From: Penicillium oxalicum
Taxonomy: Eukaryota > Ascomycota > Eurotiomycetes > Eurotiales > Aspergillaceae
Length of the DNA: 64,000 nt
Direction of reading: 5' to 3'
Assembly (NCBI RefSeq): GCF_001723175.1
Contig: NC_064650.1
Span: forward strand, 5,084,001 to 5,148,000
Below the pieces are notes generated by a model, which worked only from the letters and a program-made list of their open reading frames with translations, was not told the origin of the DNA and ran no database searches. Positions within the stretch are counted from its first letter, which is position 1, and every line of letters begins with the position of its first letter. The translations under genes and the position numbers were made by a program. This document shows, in pieces, positions 32,901-44,192 of the stretch.

Positions 32901-35327
32901 GACGCCACTCCAGCAGAGTCGGTTGCTGAGCCTGCAGATTCAGTCGAAGCGCCCGCAAAGGTGGAGGATCATCCGGTATCAGAAGAGCCTGTGCTGACGA
33001 AGGAGCCTCCAGCACCCGAGGTACCCGCGGATCCTAAAGCAACTGAGGAGCCTATAGAGACGGAAGCGCTGCCGGTAGTGGAGGATAATTCAGCGCCAGA
33101 AGAATCTGCGACGACAAATGAGGCTGCAGTCGGGGAAGAGCCCACAACACCTGAAGCCTCCGAAGCACCTCAAGCATCCGAAGTACCTGAAGCACCTGAA
33201 GCATCAGAAGTACCCGAAGTACCCGAAGTACCTGAAGCACCTGGAGCATCCGAAGTACCCCAAGCATCCCAAGCACCCGAAGTATCCGAAGTACCTGAAG
33301 CACCTGAAGCAACCGGAGCATCCGAAGCACCTGAAGAACCTGTGGTGACGGAAGATCCTGCAAAGACAGAGGATGTTGGACCGGTAGAGGCGTCTCTGGC
33401 CGTGGAAGAGCCGCCGTCGGCAGCGGAGGCAGCTAAGGATGAAGCTGCTGCAAGCGATGACGTCGCTCCGGCAGTCATAGATGACAAACACACTTCAGAC
33501 GAAGCCGCGACGGAAGCGCCTGCTCAGACCCCCTCTCTTGTTGAAGAAACCCCTGGGGAATCTGCCGCTAGCGACGAATCTGCTGAGAAGCAGGTCAATG
33601 AGCTGGTGGCAGAGGAGACTGTTGCCGAAGAACTAATCCCTTCGGATCCGATTCCAGTTGCACCAGAGCCTGAGGCCGAGGCTCCTCTAGCTCCTCATGA
33701 AGACCCGACCCCAGCTGATGCACACCCCGAATCTGTTGCTGACCAGCCCGCTGAGGTTGAGGATGAAGTTGCTGAGATTACGCCTGAGCAAGTTGCCGAT
33801 AAAGAGATACCTACAGAGGAAGCAGAGGTTACTTCTGCACAGCCCGAGGAGGCTCCTGCGGCCGAACCTGTGGTTTCTGAGCCAGCGATGGCTGATGTTA
33901 TCGAACAATCCCCCGAGGAAGCTACGCCTGTGGAGGAAGAGCCGTCTGTGGAGCCGTTGCCCGTACAGGAACCGCCTGCAGAACCTCCCGCCGCAGAGAT
34001 GCCCCTCGATGAGCCAGTCGCTGAAGTACTTGCGAGTGAGCCTACAGCAGACGATCTAACACCTCAGGTAACGCAAGTGAGAGAAGCTGAGGTGGACGAG
34101 GTTGCGCCTGCTGTTCTCCAGAAAGATACAGTAATTGCCGAGGACCCAGAGGGGACAGGCGACGGTTCAGACGACAGTGCACCTGCTCCTCCGGAGGCAG
34201 CTGTTCTTTCGGAGATCCCGTCGCCAGAGGCTGCGCCCGAAAACCCTGTAGATTCTGAAGTGGCCCTGTTTGCAGAGGCATCTGAGCTACCCGTTGGAGA
34301 TTCTGCAGCGCGACACAATTCCCGCCGGCGGAAGAAGCGTGCTGGTCATGAGACAGAGCGACACGATTCGAAGACTTCATCCGATGGCCAGAAGAAAGAT
34401 CAGCTTACGCGCCAGAAGAGTGAACGCGGCGTTTTCACTAACCGCTGGGCAAAGGCGTTGGAGGAGGCACGGAAGCAGCACGAGGAGAAAAAGAAGGCAG
34501 AGGCAAGCAACCTGAAGAAACAGCAGGCGCTAGTCGAGGAGAAAGAACGCAGCAGAGCTCCGTCCTCGGAGAAATCTGTGAAATCTCGAAGCTCATCCAC
34601 AAAGGAAAAGGGCGAGACAGCCGCAGTGAAAGCACCGCCTGTTGCTGTCCTTGAGACTGAAGTCAGGTCTGAGCCTCAGCCTAAACCTAAGGTTGATCCT
34701 GAGGTGAAGGTCAAATCCAAGAACCAGACCAAGCGTCGTTCTTCAGAGGAGGAACCAACCAAGTCTGTAAAAACTTCGTCGTCCAAACAAGCTTCAACTT
34801 CCTCCAAGCAAGCATCGACTTCTACACCGAGGCCCCGTGCTTTCCTGCGGTATATGAGCAATGCTCCCATCGCCACTACTAACGGACTTATCGTGAGACC
34901 CAACGGTACTTCCAAATCGGCGGCTCTGGCTCCGGCCCCGGCTTCCGACAAACCCAAGCCACGCCGTTCTTCTACGACCCACAGTCACGGTAGTGGTCAT
35001 CACGAGCGTTCTTCCAATGAGGAGAAACGAAGCGCTGGCCGGTCCGAGAAGCCTCATTCACGACGCGAAGAAGACGTTGTACGGGAGAAGAAGACACGAC
35101 GACGAAGCTCGGTGGAGGCCGAGGTCGGCAAACCTCGCGATTCGCGCGAATCCCGTGAACCCCGCGAGGCTCGCGAACGGGACAGAGAAGCCGAAAGCTC
35201 TCGTCGTCCGCACCAGAGCAGCAAGGATAAAGAGGTTCGAGCTCATCGACGACATAAGCGTGACGAATCTCCGCCCCGAGAGCAAAGCAAACTGAAAGGT
35301 TTCTTGAGAGCCATCACAGCTCACTGA
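29970..35327 (+). CDS. Large acidic, repeat-rich protein of unknown function
   Basis: Four exons (29970-30140, 30277-30394, 30490-30753, 30814-35327) join in frame to about 1,688 aa. All junctions are GT...AG and phase-compatible; the third intron has an ACTAAC branch site. The first intron's acceptor (30276) is the least certain. The protein is dominated by Glu, Ala, Pro and Ser and built from loose repeats of an acidic segment ending in a lysine block. Lysine blocks lie at the N-terminus (GNKKKKNKN) and near residues 350, 500 and 700. A purer VPEAPEASE-type repeat lies at about 963-1029. From about residue 1350 the charge flips to a basic, Ser/Arg/Lys-rich tail containing GVFTNRWAKALEEARKQ. 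No enzymatic domain, signal peptide or membrane segment is visible; it is probably largely disordered. The function is unknown. Confidence 0.8.
33148..33345 (+). repeat. In-frame minisatellite in acidic protein gene
   Basis: Roughly 12 imperfect copies of a 15-18 base unit close to GAAGTACCTGAAGCA encode a run of EVPEAPEAS-like hexa- and pentapeptides. Copies differ by multiples of three bases, so the frame is kept. This is the most homogeneous repeat in the gene and suggests recent slippage. Confidence 0.8.
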
Positions 35328-35867
35328 ATCAAGTTGGGCAGAGAAGCTTCTGGATTCCACTGACCTTGAGGTGTATCCGGCACGAGTTAGTATGATAGAT
35401 GATGCTGATGGCTGGATGATTTTTTTCGATGATCTTTTCAAGACATGTTTTACCAGATATTTGATGTGAAGATTGCATGATGAGGCGAGCATTTCCGGAG
35501 TACTGTCTTTTCTTGGCATGATGAGACTGGCCTCTACTATACAGACTGTCAGACATTGTCCTTATTTACATTTCTTGCTGTGATATTATTTAAACAATTG
35601 ACAGATACTTTCACTGGGGTGACGGTGATCAACAAGGTAGATTTTCTGAGATTTGCATCGTTGCCCTCCACATGTATCCATGTCCCTTGAAAAAAAGCTG
35701 GGGCGAGTGGTGTAGAAGTAAATTGCGACAAATCGCTAATTACTTTCGAGAGATGAGGCCAAGCCGGCATCTACGCGCGTAAGCGTCTCACTGAGATGAT
35801 CCTCGTAGACTCCTGGCACAGGTACTTCGTCGGGCACAACCCACGTACGACCATTTCTGGATCGGAA
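35328..35867. other. Intergenic region between convergent genes
   Basis: 540 bp between the 3' ends of the acidic protein gene and the F-box-like gene. Nothing but expected 3' untranslated sequence is seen. Confidence 0.5.
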
Positions 35868-37353
35868 TCACTCAAGCTCTTTCTTAGCTGGTATCACTCT
35901 CGAACACCATCCGCACCAGGCTCGGTATGAACCACACTCTTCTCGCTCGAGATATTTCCCCGTCTCTCGCTCGTCTTCGTACTCGACCACACAAGCGCCC
36001 ACGAGCACTCGCTTCTTGGCCTTTTGTTTCATCAATCCACCCAAACCGATGATCTCTTGTCGGAAATAGCCCGGTTCTTCATCATGGCCATCAGATGAGA
36101 TGGGGTCATAGTGACTCGAATGCTGGCGGTGATGATGGCGGTGATGAGGAGAAAAATGCGGGCCATGACTGGGCGGGCTATGGCTCGAGCTGCTGGCATC
36201 ACTGACGCCCTCATCTGCCTCACAATCGACCTCGAGCTCAATTTCTTTCGCAGCAAGACAGTCTTGGCCGCGACCGCATTTCACGCCCTGGCTTCCTTCG
36301 CCGATACCGGTACCCAATCCGCCGCCCAGATACGTGCTGTATCGCGTGCGCCATGCCCAAACTCGTCGATAAGTTGTGTCGTTACTCCGTAAGGTCTGTC
36401 CACACTGTTGGCACAGCCATACAGCGTCATTGCAATTGCATATTCCTGTGATGCGTGCCAATTCTTCTGCCACAGTACTTTGATGGCGGGATGTGCTGGA
36501 GGTAGGCACAACGGTCCCGGCTGGTAAATGATAGGAAAGTGGCGCATCACAACAGGATCGACAGAGACGGCGTATCCGTCCCTTTGTGTGAGTCTGAGAA
36601 GGGGGCTTGATTGTACAGTTCTTTTTCGTCAAATCTTAGTGGATTTTCTTTTTTTTTCTCGAAGTAACGGAAAGGGATTCGAGGAAACTCACTCTGCATA
36701 CGATTTTCTGGCAGCGTCGACATTCACCGACCATGTCACGCGCACATTTTCCCACCTTGCCTCGAGTGATCCGGCCTGCTCCGTGGCTATTCTGACTCAA
36801 CAAGTGAAGGACTGATTTCACGCTATTTGGAACGATGGCGCCCGCATCCAGCATATCTGCCACCGTCTCGATGTACTCGTTCTCGCAGCGCAAAGTCTCC
36901 CGAATGAGTTGATGTCGAAATTGCGCCAGATTGACATGGAATTGACGACAGGTTCTAGACAAGGCGTGAAGAGTATTCAGGTCAACGGCACGAGCAATCT
37001 CTTTGACGATACTACGAAAAGGGAATTGGGCGAGTCAGTACCAAAAAGGCTCAGGGAGGAAAAGCTGGCTGATTGTGTACGTACGGATAGCAGCTCAGCG
37101 CAGCCGAGAAGGCACACCTGTTAGCATTGTCGGCAACAGGTGCGCTTTCGGGTGCGTTAGAACTTGAGCCTGCGTCGCGCTGTCCCTCCGAAGAAGCCGA
37201 AATGAGAACAGTCTCAGAAGGTTGAACTAGACCGACGCGTGCATGTTCCAATCTAAGCGCAAATGGTTTCTCCAACGTGTACGGCGATCCATGTTGGTGG
37301 TGGGGCTGCTCAGAGAAAGCGTCATCGCAATCTAGATCGACAAATATCACCAT
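35868..37353 (-). CDS. F-box-like protein with cysteine-rich domain
   Basis: Exons 37353-37085, 37011-36693 and 36620-35868 splice in frame to 446 aa. The first 70 residues are variable and Ser-rich. About residues 84-130 (LSCYPIVKEIARAVD then LHALSRTCRQFH) resemble an F-box, which would link the protein to an SCF ubiquitin ligase. After it come repeated Cys pairs: CRRCQKIVCRNC, RRLCRSCC, ICNCNDAVWLCQQCG and, at the C-terminus, CGSYRAWCGWCSR, likely binding zinc. A His/Ser-rich linker lies between the last two. The F-box call is by pattern only; a purely structural zinc protein is possible. It lies about 1 kb downstream of an IFI6/27-like gene on the same strand. Confidence 0.72.
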
Positions 37354-38357
37354 GCTGACGCTGCTCCCGCCATCAGAGTCCTCAAGAATCAGACAGCCGA
37401 GATCATCAGATAAGATGTAGCCACTGATCCGCCCGGTCGGCGGAGAGTTTTATAATCTTTGGTGGGTTTCGTGCTGGACAGGTTGGAAGTTCTCGGATTT
37501 GGGACAATGTGGAGCACGGCGATGATCTTCCGGGTGGGATGATGGGCGAGAATGAGTGGAAATCAGCCCGGTCTGGCACACATGGCGATGATAGCGCCAG
37601 CTACTGCTAGAGATGAAATACGGTACCAGATACCACCTAGGTTGGTGCTTTGACAGTGTGAGTTGTCATGAGATGCGAGAGATGTGAAGAAAGTTGAAGA
37701 TTGCGTTTTGGGAGGAGTTGAGGCGATGATGGCATCCCCGCACCGAATGTTCTTCCCCTCTTCCATGTCCGGTTTCGGCAGCAGAGCCTCGTGATCCGCC
37801 TTAGGAGACGCAAAGTCTCTGCTTGATGATGATGGACAAAGATATCATTTGAAAAACAACGCCTTTTACTAACCGGATTAGTTTATATCAAGTAAGCTAG
37901 TAACTGGTCATAAGCTCCAAATAATAGCTTGAATTTTTAGATACTTGGCGCAGAGTGCCGTGATTGCGTTCAGAAGGCATTCAATCTATGTAGAAGATGG
38001 ATAGCTGTACCGATTGTGAGTGAGACAATCTTGTGTAGAAAGCCATTCTTCTGAATTTCTATCTCCAGGAATAAGTTGATGGATACTGTCTAGATTATCA
38101 GAGCTCTAAACCCCGATCCCGGCTATTCAATCGCAAGACCAACTCGTATGCTAGGTACCCTTGCTTGTAATTTAGAGGCCACGTCCGAGGAGCCCACCCC
38201 TAAAAACAGAGGCTTTGATTCACTGGTAAGAAATAGGTTTATTTTTTTTCCTCATTTTAAATCGAGTACTTCGCTGATACTTGTATCGCGAAAAATCGCT
38301 TCAACATCGCTTTATTCCCCCCCCATACACAGCTCTCCGTCTCTTATCACTCGTGTA
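37354..38357. other. Upstream region of F-box-like gene
   Basis: About 1 kb between the F-box-like start codon and the stop of the next minus-strand gene. It is AT-richer around 37840-38060. No supported frame. Confidence 0.45.
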
Positions 38358-39116
38358 TCAAGCCCCCCACCACCTCGCATACCATACAATCATTGCAATA
38401 ACGGTTGCGATAATCACAGCACCTACTATGACTAGAGCTGGTGGTAGTCCACCAACCATCGCTATACTGGTCAAGGCCGCAAAGAGACTTTGTGCTGGAG
38501 TGAAGGCACCGTACGCGAGTGCTTGGAAAGCGGCCGCAAGAGATCCTAGAGAATGAGTTCTCTTTTTAGCATGTCCTGGCTTGAAATACCTGTAACATTC
38601 AATTTTAACGGACCTGAGATAATGCCAACGGACCCAAACCCAAGAGTTGCCAATAATGCGAGTGCTGCCTTGGCCAAAAATTTAAGAGCCACCGTAAAGG
38701 CAATTGACCAGGCGATCACGACCGCAATCACATCTTAGGGTGGGTAGGTATTAGTGATGAGGGTCGAGCGGACGCACGGGCAGTGAGGATGGACATCTTC
38801 ATACCAGGTTGCGATAGCCATTCTATCGTTTGACTAGCCCATTCTTGGAAAAATGCGATCACCCTTGGGATCAGATCTATGACAGTGAGTGTGAAGGCAA
38901 AGACACTTATCAAGTAACCAGACTGGAACACTGCAATTTACCCGAGTGTGAAATCCGTTCAGCAGCATGGTCCACGGCCTCTCGGCACTGGGAAAATACG
39001 CGTTGAAAGAATGATAGAATGACAGAGCGATCGGGGATAAATTCCTGAACTTGAATGCGGAAGCTCTCAGTATTCGTAGGATTCAGATTTGACAAGAGTA
39101 CTTGAGTTGGAGCCAT
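38358..39116 (-). CDS. IFI6/IFI27-like (Ifi-6-16 domain) membrane protein A
   Basis: Four exons (39116-38942, 38876-38805, 38733-38614, 38545-38358) join through three phase-1 introns to 184 aa. Residues 1-82 are amphipathic and helical (e.g. VIAFFQEWASQTIEWL). From residue 83 the protein is hydrophobic and carries the Ifi-6-16 domain (PF06140): a GFGSVGIISGSLAAAFQ core, then YGAFTPAQSLFAALTSIAM and a final membrane helix ending in YARWWGA. In vertebrates IFI6 and IFI27/ISG12 act at mitochondria, ER or the nuclear envelope and influence cell death; fungal members are uncharacterised to my knowledge. A related gene diverges from it 650 bp away. Family assignment is strong; function is unknown. 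Confidence 0.82.
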
Positions 39117-39766
39117 GGTGTTTGATGACCTATGGAGCCCCCAAGATGAAAAAGGGCAGGGAGGACAGTATATAACTGCTTGAATGGAGAGTTATGGGGA
39201 TAAAATAGACTGGAGAAAGAGAAAGAATTTGAACTTGACTCACGAGGGTCTGGACAAGGCACATAGGGCTTCATTCATGAATGTAGTGAAGATCTCACGA
39301 GAGCCAACGGTTTCGCTGGTTTACTCTTGTTGGCGCCTGTTGGCACAATTTGATTGGAGAAAGGCTGCATGTCGAGTACTTTGCGCATCCATGACAAAAC
39401 AGAGCGCGCTTCGTTGCTTTAGCGCTTTCTTGATAGTCAAAATAAGCAAAAGTTGGCTATGCTGGACATGGGTATACTTTGACGATGAGCTTTCCTGTCC
39501 AATGGACTATCATGCGGGTTTCCAAGCATCTCCAGCGAGCGGGGTTGTATGTAGCCATTGACCTCGGCGGTAGTACAACGCAGAGTTCCTCTTGAATATG
39601 TTGACGAATAATACCTAGCCACTCAATATCTCTTCAAAACCTCAAGAAATATGCATTTTCAGTTCCACACTGTGATAAGCGAAATCACATAAAGCTTTCT
39701 GACTCCTCCTGGTGCTACAATCATGTCGACAAGACTCCTGCCTCCCCTTGCCCAAAAGACACCGAA
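39117..39766. promoter_or_regulatory. Divergent intergenic region between two IFI6/27-like genes
   Basis: 650 bp separate the two start codons and must hold both promoters, allowing co-regulation. Short frames here are not supported. I could not name binding sites. Confidence 0.45.
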
Positions 39767-40363
39767 ATGTCTCTAAACAACTGGCAAAGAGCATATCATT
39801 TCCTCCTGGAAAGCCCAATACTCCATAATGTCACTAATTGCGGGGGAAGAGTATACAACTTGCTCATGGACCATGTGACCTCCTCCAACACTCTTCCAGG
39901 CTCGCCCGTCGGGCCTCAAGCCTGGACGAGCTGGACGTGGCCCGGAATTCGACCCCTAGGTAAGCTGAATGCGGACCGTGAAATCGACCGATGAAGAGCT
40001 TTTCATCGCTCCAAACATGAATCAATGACAAGTGACCTCTCTAGCGGCATGGCTTTTCACCTTCAAGGGGGTTCTGGCAGTGTTGAACGTTGGATTTGGG
40101 CCTCTGGGTATTATCTCAGGTGCGATATTCAACATCTCTTCGTGTCGCTTTTGCCGATAACTAAGACCGAAAGTATAACCGGTGTGATAGGCTCCCTGGC
40201 TGCTGGATTCCAATCCTTTATGTACGGTGGCTTCACTCCTGCTGGTGGAATATTTGCCATTTTGACCAGTCTTGGGATGCGCGGGATTCTGCAGCAGGTG
40301 GTTGGAATCTTGGCTGCAGGTTTTGCGACTGGCATTGCTTTTCTTGTGGGAAGGTCAACCTGA
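39767..40363 (+). CDS. IFI6/IFI27-like (Ifi-6-16 domain) membrane protein B
   Basis: Three exons (39767-39959, 40045-40119, 40191-40363) joined by two phase-1 introns give 146 aa. Residues 1-64 are hydrophilic to moderately polar, ending in a Trp/Pro-rich stretch (WTSWTWPGIRPL). The Ifi-6-16 domain follows: VLAVLNVGFGPLGIISGSLA, then YGGFTPAGGIFAILTSLGM and a Gly/Ala-rich membrane helix near the end. The last intron falls at exactly the same codon (the Gly after GIIS) and phase as in protein A, so the two are paralogues, though the N-terminal halves no longer resemble each other. It is probably an organelle membrane protein. The next ATG-starting frame in the region is out of phase, supporting the start at 39767. 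Confidence 0.8.
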
Positions 40364-41083
40364 TGGTAACACGGTATTGTGTGGTGTTTGGAGGTGGGAT
40401 GTGAATAGATGCGAGTGATAAATGGGAGAGGAAGACTCGGATTGAGATTTCGAGCGAATGTACCCTCACTCATGGTCAACAGCCTGAATAAATAGTAGGT
40501 ATGCTCATCAAACACATGTACCTCGTATACTTGCCATTTTTTTATTTTGATTTTCCCTTTCTTGAGCAAGATCTCCTACTCCTATAGTCTCCTACATCGA
40601 CTAAACCGACCCTTATTACCCACGTACAGGGCTCCCATCATACTTTACAACATACTTCAAAGAAATACTCTATCACTTAGTATCTGAGAAAACCACTGAC
40701 TCTCAACCTCTAACTAGGTAATCCATTACTTCTCTCGAGCACATATGGATCAATTCATCAACAATGCAAGCACAATGGACCAAGCAAAACCCTTGCATAC
40801 CGTTCCTTTTTGACACGCCTTGGCCTGAAACTCTCACAGTCGAAACCTCCTTGAATAAAGGTTGATTCCACTATATTTGGGAATTGCCCTGTCCCAAGTT
40901 GGACGGTCGTGAAAAGAGGTAGATATACGTCCGTTCTAGCTTGCCAAGGTCCGCTCGATCAAGGAGATAAAAGTCAGAATCTAACCACATCTACCAACTA
41001 TGGACGGCTTTTCAAGAGGAACTTTTGTCTATGGTTCTTCTCATTATACGTAGAGCATCGATAGCAGATAACCAGAAGGTCCC

Positions 41084-41434
41084 ATGTCTGAATATATGTA
41101 TACTCGAAAAATAACAAGATCAAGAATCCGCTCAGAGTCAAGGTGTGATTCAACATTGACCGTGGAGGAATTACACTCATTAAAAGAATTCTGCGATAGA
41201 GTAAAAGTAAAGCTGTATACCACAAACGTGGATGAAGAAGGGAACGAAACACCGAGATCGATTTTCAGCAGAATAAACCACTTCCTAGCTGACGGGCTCA
41301 CTTTTGAAAAGATGATTCCTATGGTATCATGTCTCTTTCTACCGTCTATGAGAGCGCTACCTACCGGAGACGATTCAGTCAAAGTAACCACCCACCTCGA
41401 AGATGACAGGAGACGGGTGTTAAGCCTGCTGTAG
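41084..41434 (+). CDS. Doubtful small ORF, 116 aa
   Basis: ATG-started frame with balanced composition and a plausible acidic/hydrophobic pattern (VEELHSLKEFCDRVKVKL). No family is recognised. Its codons are richer in A/T than the confirmed genes nearby, and the opposite strand is open for about 140 codons over the same stretch, so one of the two may be chance and both may be. Low confidence. Confidence 0.2.
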   Translation: MSEYMYTRKITRSRIRSESRCDSTLTVEELHSLKEFCDRVKVKLYTTNVDEEGNETPRSIFSRINHFLADGLTFEKMIPMVSCLFLPSMRALPTGDDSVKVTTHLEDDRRRVLSLL

Positions 41435-42170
41435 CTGCAGGATATTTGCTTACTTTGCATGATCATCGACGAGCCTGATATGCAGACCCTACGACTTAAC
41501 CATATTAATCCACACTGTCCAGATGTACTATCTGATCAAGCTCCAATATTTCTAATAAGGTGGCCTCCCGGCTCCCTTGCCACCTCTGGCCACCATCCGT
41601 CCGCACATCCATGAGACAGAATCATAGAATCATCTCTGGCGGAATCAGGACCTGATGACTGCTAAAAGCGTGAAATGTCATATCAGGCTGGGAAAAAGCG
41701 GGGAGGGGCGACGTCGAAGAGGGTAAAAACACCACTCAAACTAACATAGGATGAGATATGCCCATTGTAACACAATTAACCTATTAGACGGATGCGTGAG
41801 AACCGCACCATCATACGGATGTGCCGGTCAATTCATACATCATAGGCTGGGTCTTGAATTTCATACCCGTACAAGTTCCAAGAGGACTTTTAAAATTCCG
41901 AATACTGTCTAGTTATGCCGGGGAGTAAAGGAGAAAGAAAAACAAAAACAAAAAAACCGTTACTCTCCGCACCGGAACCGGAACCGGAAGCGGGTAATGG
42001 GAATCCCTCACGGGCCAGGCCTTGACGACAGCCCCGTCGACTCGGTTAATCATTCTACTGCAAGACTAGTCCAATTTTGCAGGTGGCTTAAAAAAGAGGG
42101 GAAGAGAGTGATAGTGAATCACCCGGTAAAAAGAAAAGGGGAAAAACAGCAAGAAAAGAGTGGAATTATA

Positions 42171-42203
42171 GGGAGGGACCCGGGGAGGGACGGGGAGGGA
42201 CGG
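42171..42203 (+). repeat. G-rich minisatellite, quadruplex-like
   Basis: Three tandem copies of about GGGGAGGGAC, preceded by GGGAGGGA, place seven runs of three or more G within 33 bases, separated by one to four bases. This meets the usual G-quadruplex pattern. It lies in non-coding DNA. Confidence 0.75.
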
Positions 42204-42348
42204 GAATGAGGAGCTGCCTAATGTGTATGTCGATCTTCAGCACTAGCTTTCTTTTAGGTGGTGATTGTCTGGAAAGTGCCGGCGGTTGTGGAGTGTCTGG
42301 AAAGACCGGAGGATGGCCGACGAGTTATACACTATACAGTATGGCGAG

Positions 42349-42352
<4 letters not shown>

Positions 42353-42380
<28 letters not shown>
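42353..42380 (+). repeat. AG microsatellite (14 units)
   Basis: Pure AG dinucleotide run of 28 bases in non-coding DNA. Confidence 0.9.
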
Positions 42381-42383
<3 letters not shown>

Positions 42384-44171
42384 GAAGGAGGCTGACAGTA
42401 GTCATAGCCACTCTTTCCCACCCACATTCGATGAAATGAAGACGGGAGCGCAAGAATGAAAAGAAGAAAAAGGAAAAAAAAAGAGCAGGCTGGGAGGGAA
42501 AGTGTGGTGAGCTGTGTGGATCTTGTCAGAGGCACGAAGCGTGTGTGGAACCCTCCATCGTGGGATGATAACGGGCGCTGGTGCGATGGGCAATTTGAAG
42601 GAGGGTGTGTACCGTTTGCCTGTTTAGGATTGGGTCGTCTCAAGACGGGGGCTTGATTGGGGGATTGATGAGCCACCGAGACTTGGACCCTTGACGCTCG
42701 TGGGAAAAAAGAAAAGAGCCCAAATCACAAAAACAAAAACCAAAAAAAGCAGAAGGAAAAAAAAAGAAAAGAGGATTCCGAGAAGTGAAGGAGATGAGAG
42801 TTGTGGAGTCAGGGGAGGTTCCAGTTCTAGCTGCCAAGCCATGGAGACAACGGGTAGAACGGCTTCTTTGATCAGGACCCTTGACGAGAGACTATTGAAT
42901 GTTGTTCGAGTCTTTGACTTTGGAGTACTTTTCATGAAACCAAAGTGAGAGAGTTGGCTTGTGAAGATCTCTCGCCACGGGAAACAAGTGCCCAGTCAAC
43001 GTGGACCAAACCCCTTCCACCTCCTCCCGATTCGATATTAATGCCTCCAATCGGGTGGCGGAGAGAAGGGCACTGGGCTCTCTCGTGCATACAGTGGACA
43101 AGATATTAAAAATGAACTCTTTGAAATTGCCAAACTGGCAGATGATAAACCTCCTCCTTCCCGGTTCTCTCACTAAAACATGATCCTCTCTAATCAGACG
43201 ATGTGTTTTCATCAGAGCGAGCATGGCCATTTACACCCAAGATGTAATCAACCCCTATCGAAAGGAAAGAAGCAATCATAAACAAAGGGAGAAAACGAAA
43301 CAGAAACAGAAAGACAGGACTGTTCTCCCAAAAAAAAAACACAACCCCACCCGAGTCAAGACACACTAGTTGATTCTCAAATAGTCGAAAATGCCTGACT
43401 CGTGGTCCATCCCGTTGGACAAGCAATCTTCCACATTCGATCGTGGAGTCGAGCCAAGCACGCCATTGCTCGACCGGTTACCCAAAAGGCAGGCGGCGAG
43501 AGTCTCATCTTTCATATGCCTGTCGACATTTGATGAGCACGGCCCTTGATGAGATACATAGCTTGTGCCGGATCGAAGCACCGTTTTTTCTGGTCCTTTT
43601 TTCTTCCTTTGTAAATTAAGGGGGAGGAAGCAAACAAAAGAAAAAAAAAGAACCTAAAACCAAAGATGGAAAACAGACTTTGAGTGCAAGGCAAGTTGTG
43701 GATTTTCTCAAAAATTAGAGTGCAAGCCTCGTGGTGCTTTGAGAGTTTGCTCGTGTTGTCTTCCATCGTGTCACTCCCGACAAAGATCCGCCCGAGAGAT
43801 ATGGAGCGGGTCGGGTCAGCAGAGCCCACGGGTCACCGGGCAAATACTGCAAAGCATCAAGGCTGTTGTTCTGCTAGTGTTCTTCTGACTCAGTTTCCTC
43901 CACTGCGGCAGTATTAAGCCAGAGTGGAAATTCAGCAGACAAGATTGCATTGTGCGACGTGCAGGTTTAGTACTTAATGATCATGGCAGGAGGAGTGGTA
44001 ACTTGGTAATGATAGCCTCTGGTCGAACAAAGAATCTAGCCATACCACACAACCAATGCATGAGCATTGAGTATGTTGCAGGTTCCCGAGCTCTCCTTCA
44101 AGGCACGACGTGGAAGCCAAGACAAGATTTGGAATCATCACCCAAAGCCCGGGCGTCACTCTTCACTAGTG

Positions 44172-44192
44172 CCCCCCCCCCCCCCCCCCCCC
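44172..44192 (+). repeat. C21 homopolymer
   Basis: Twenty-one consecutive C residues in non-coding DNA; the longest C/G run of the window. Confidence 0.85.
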
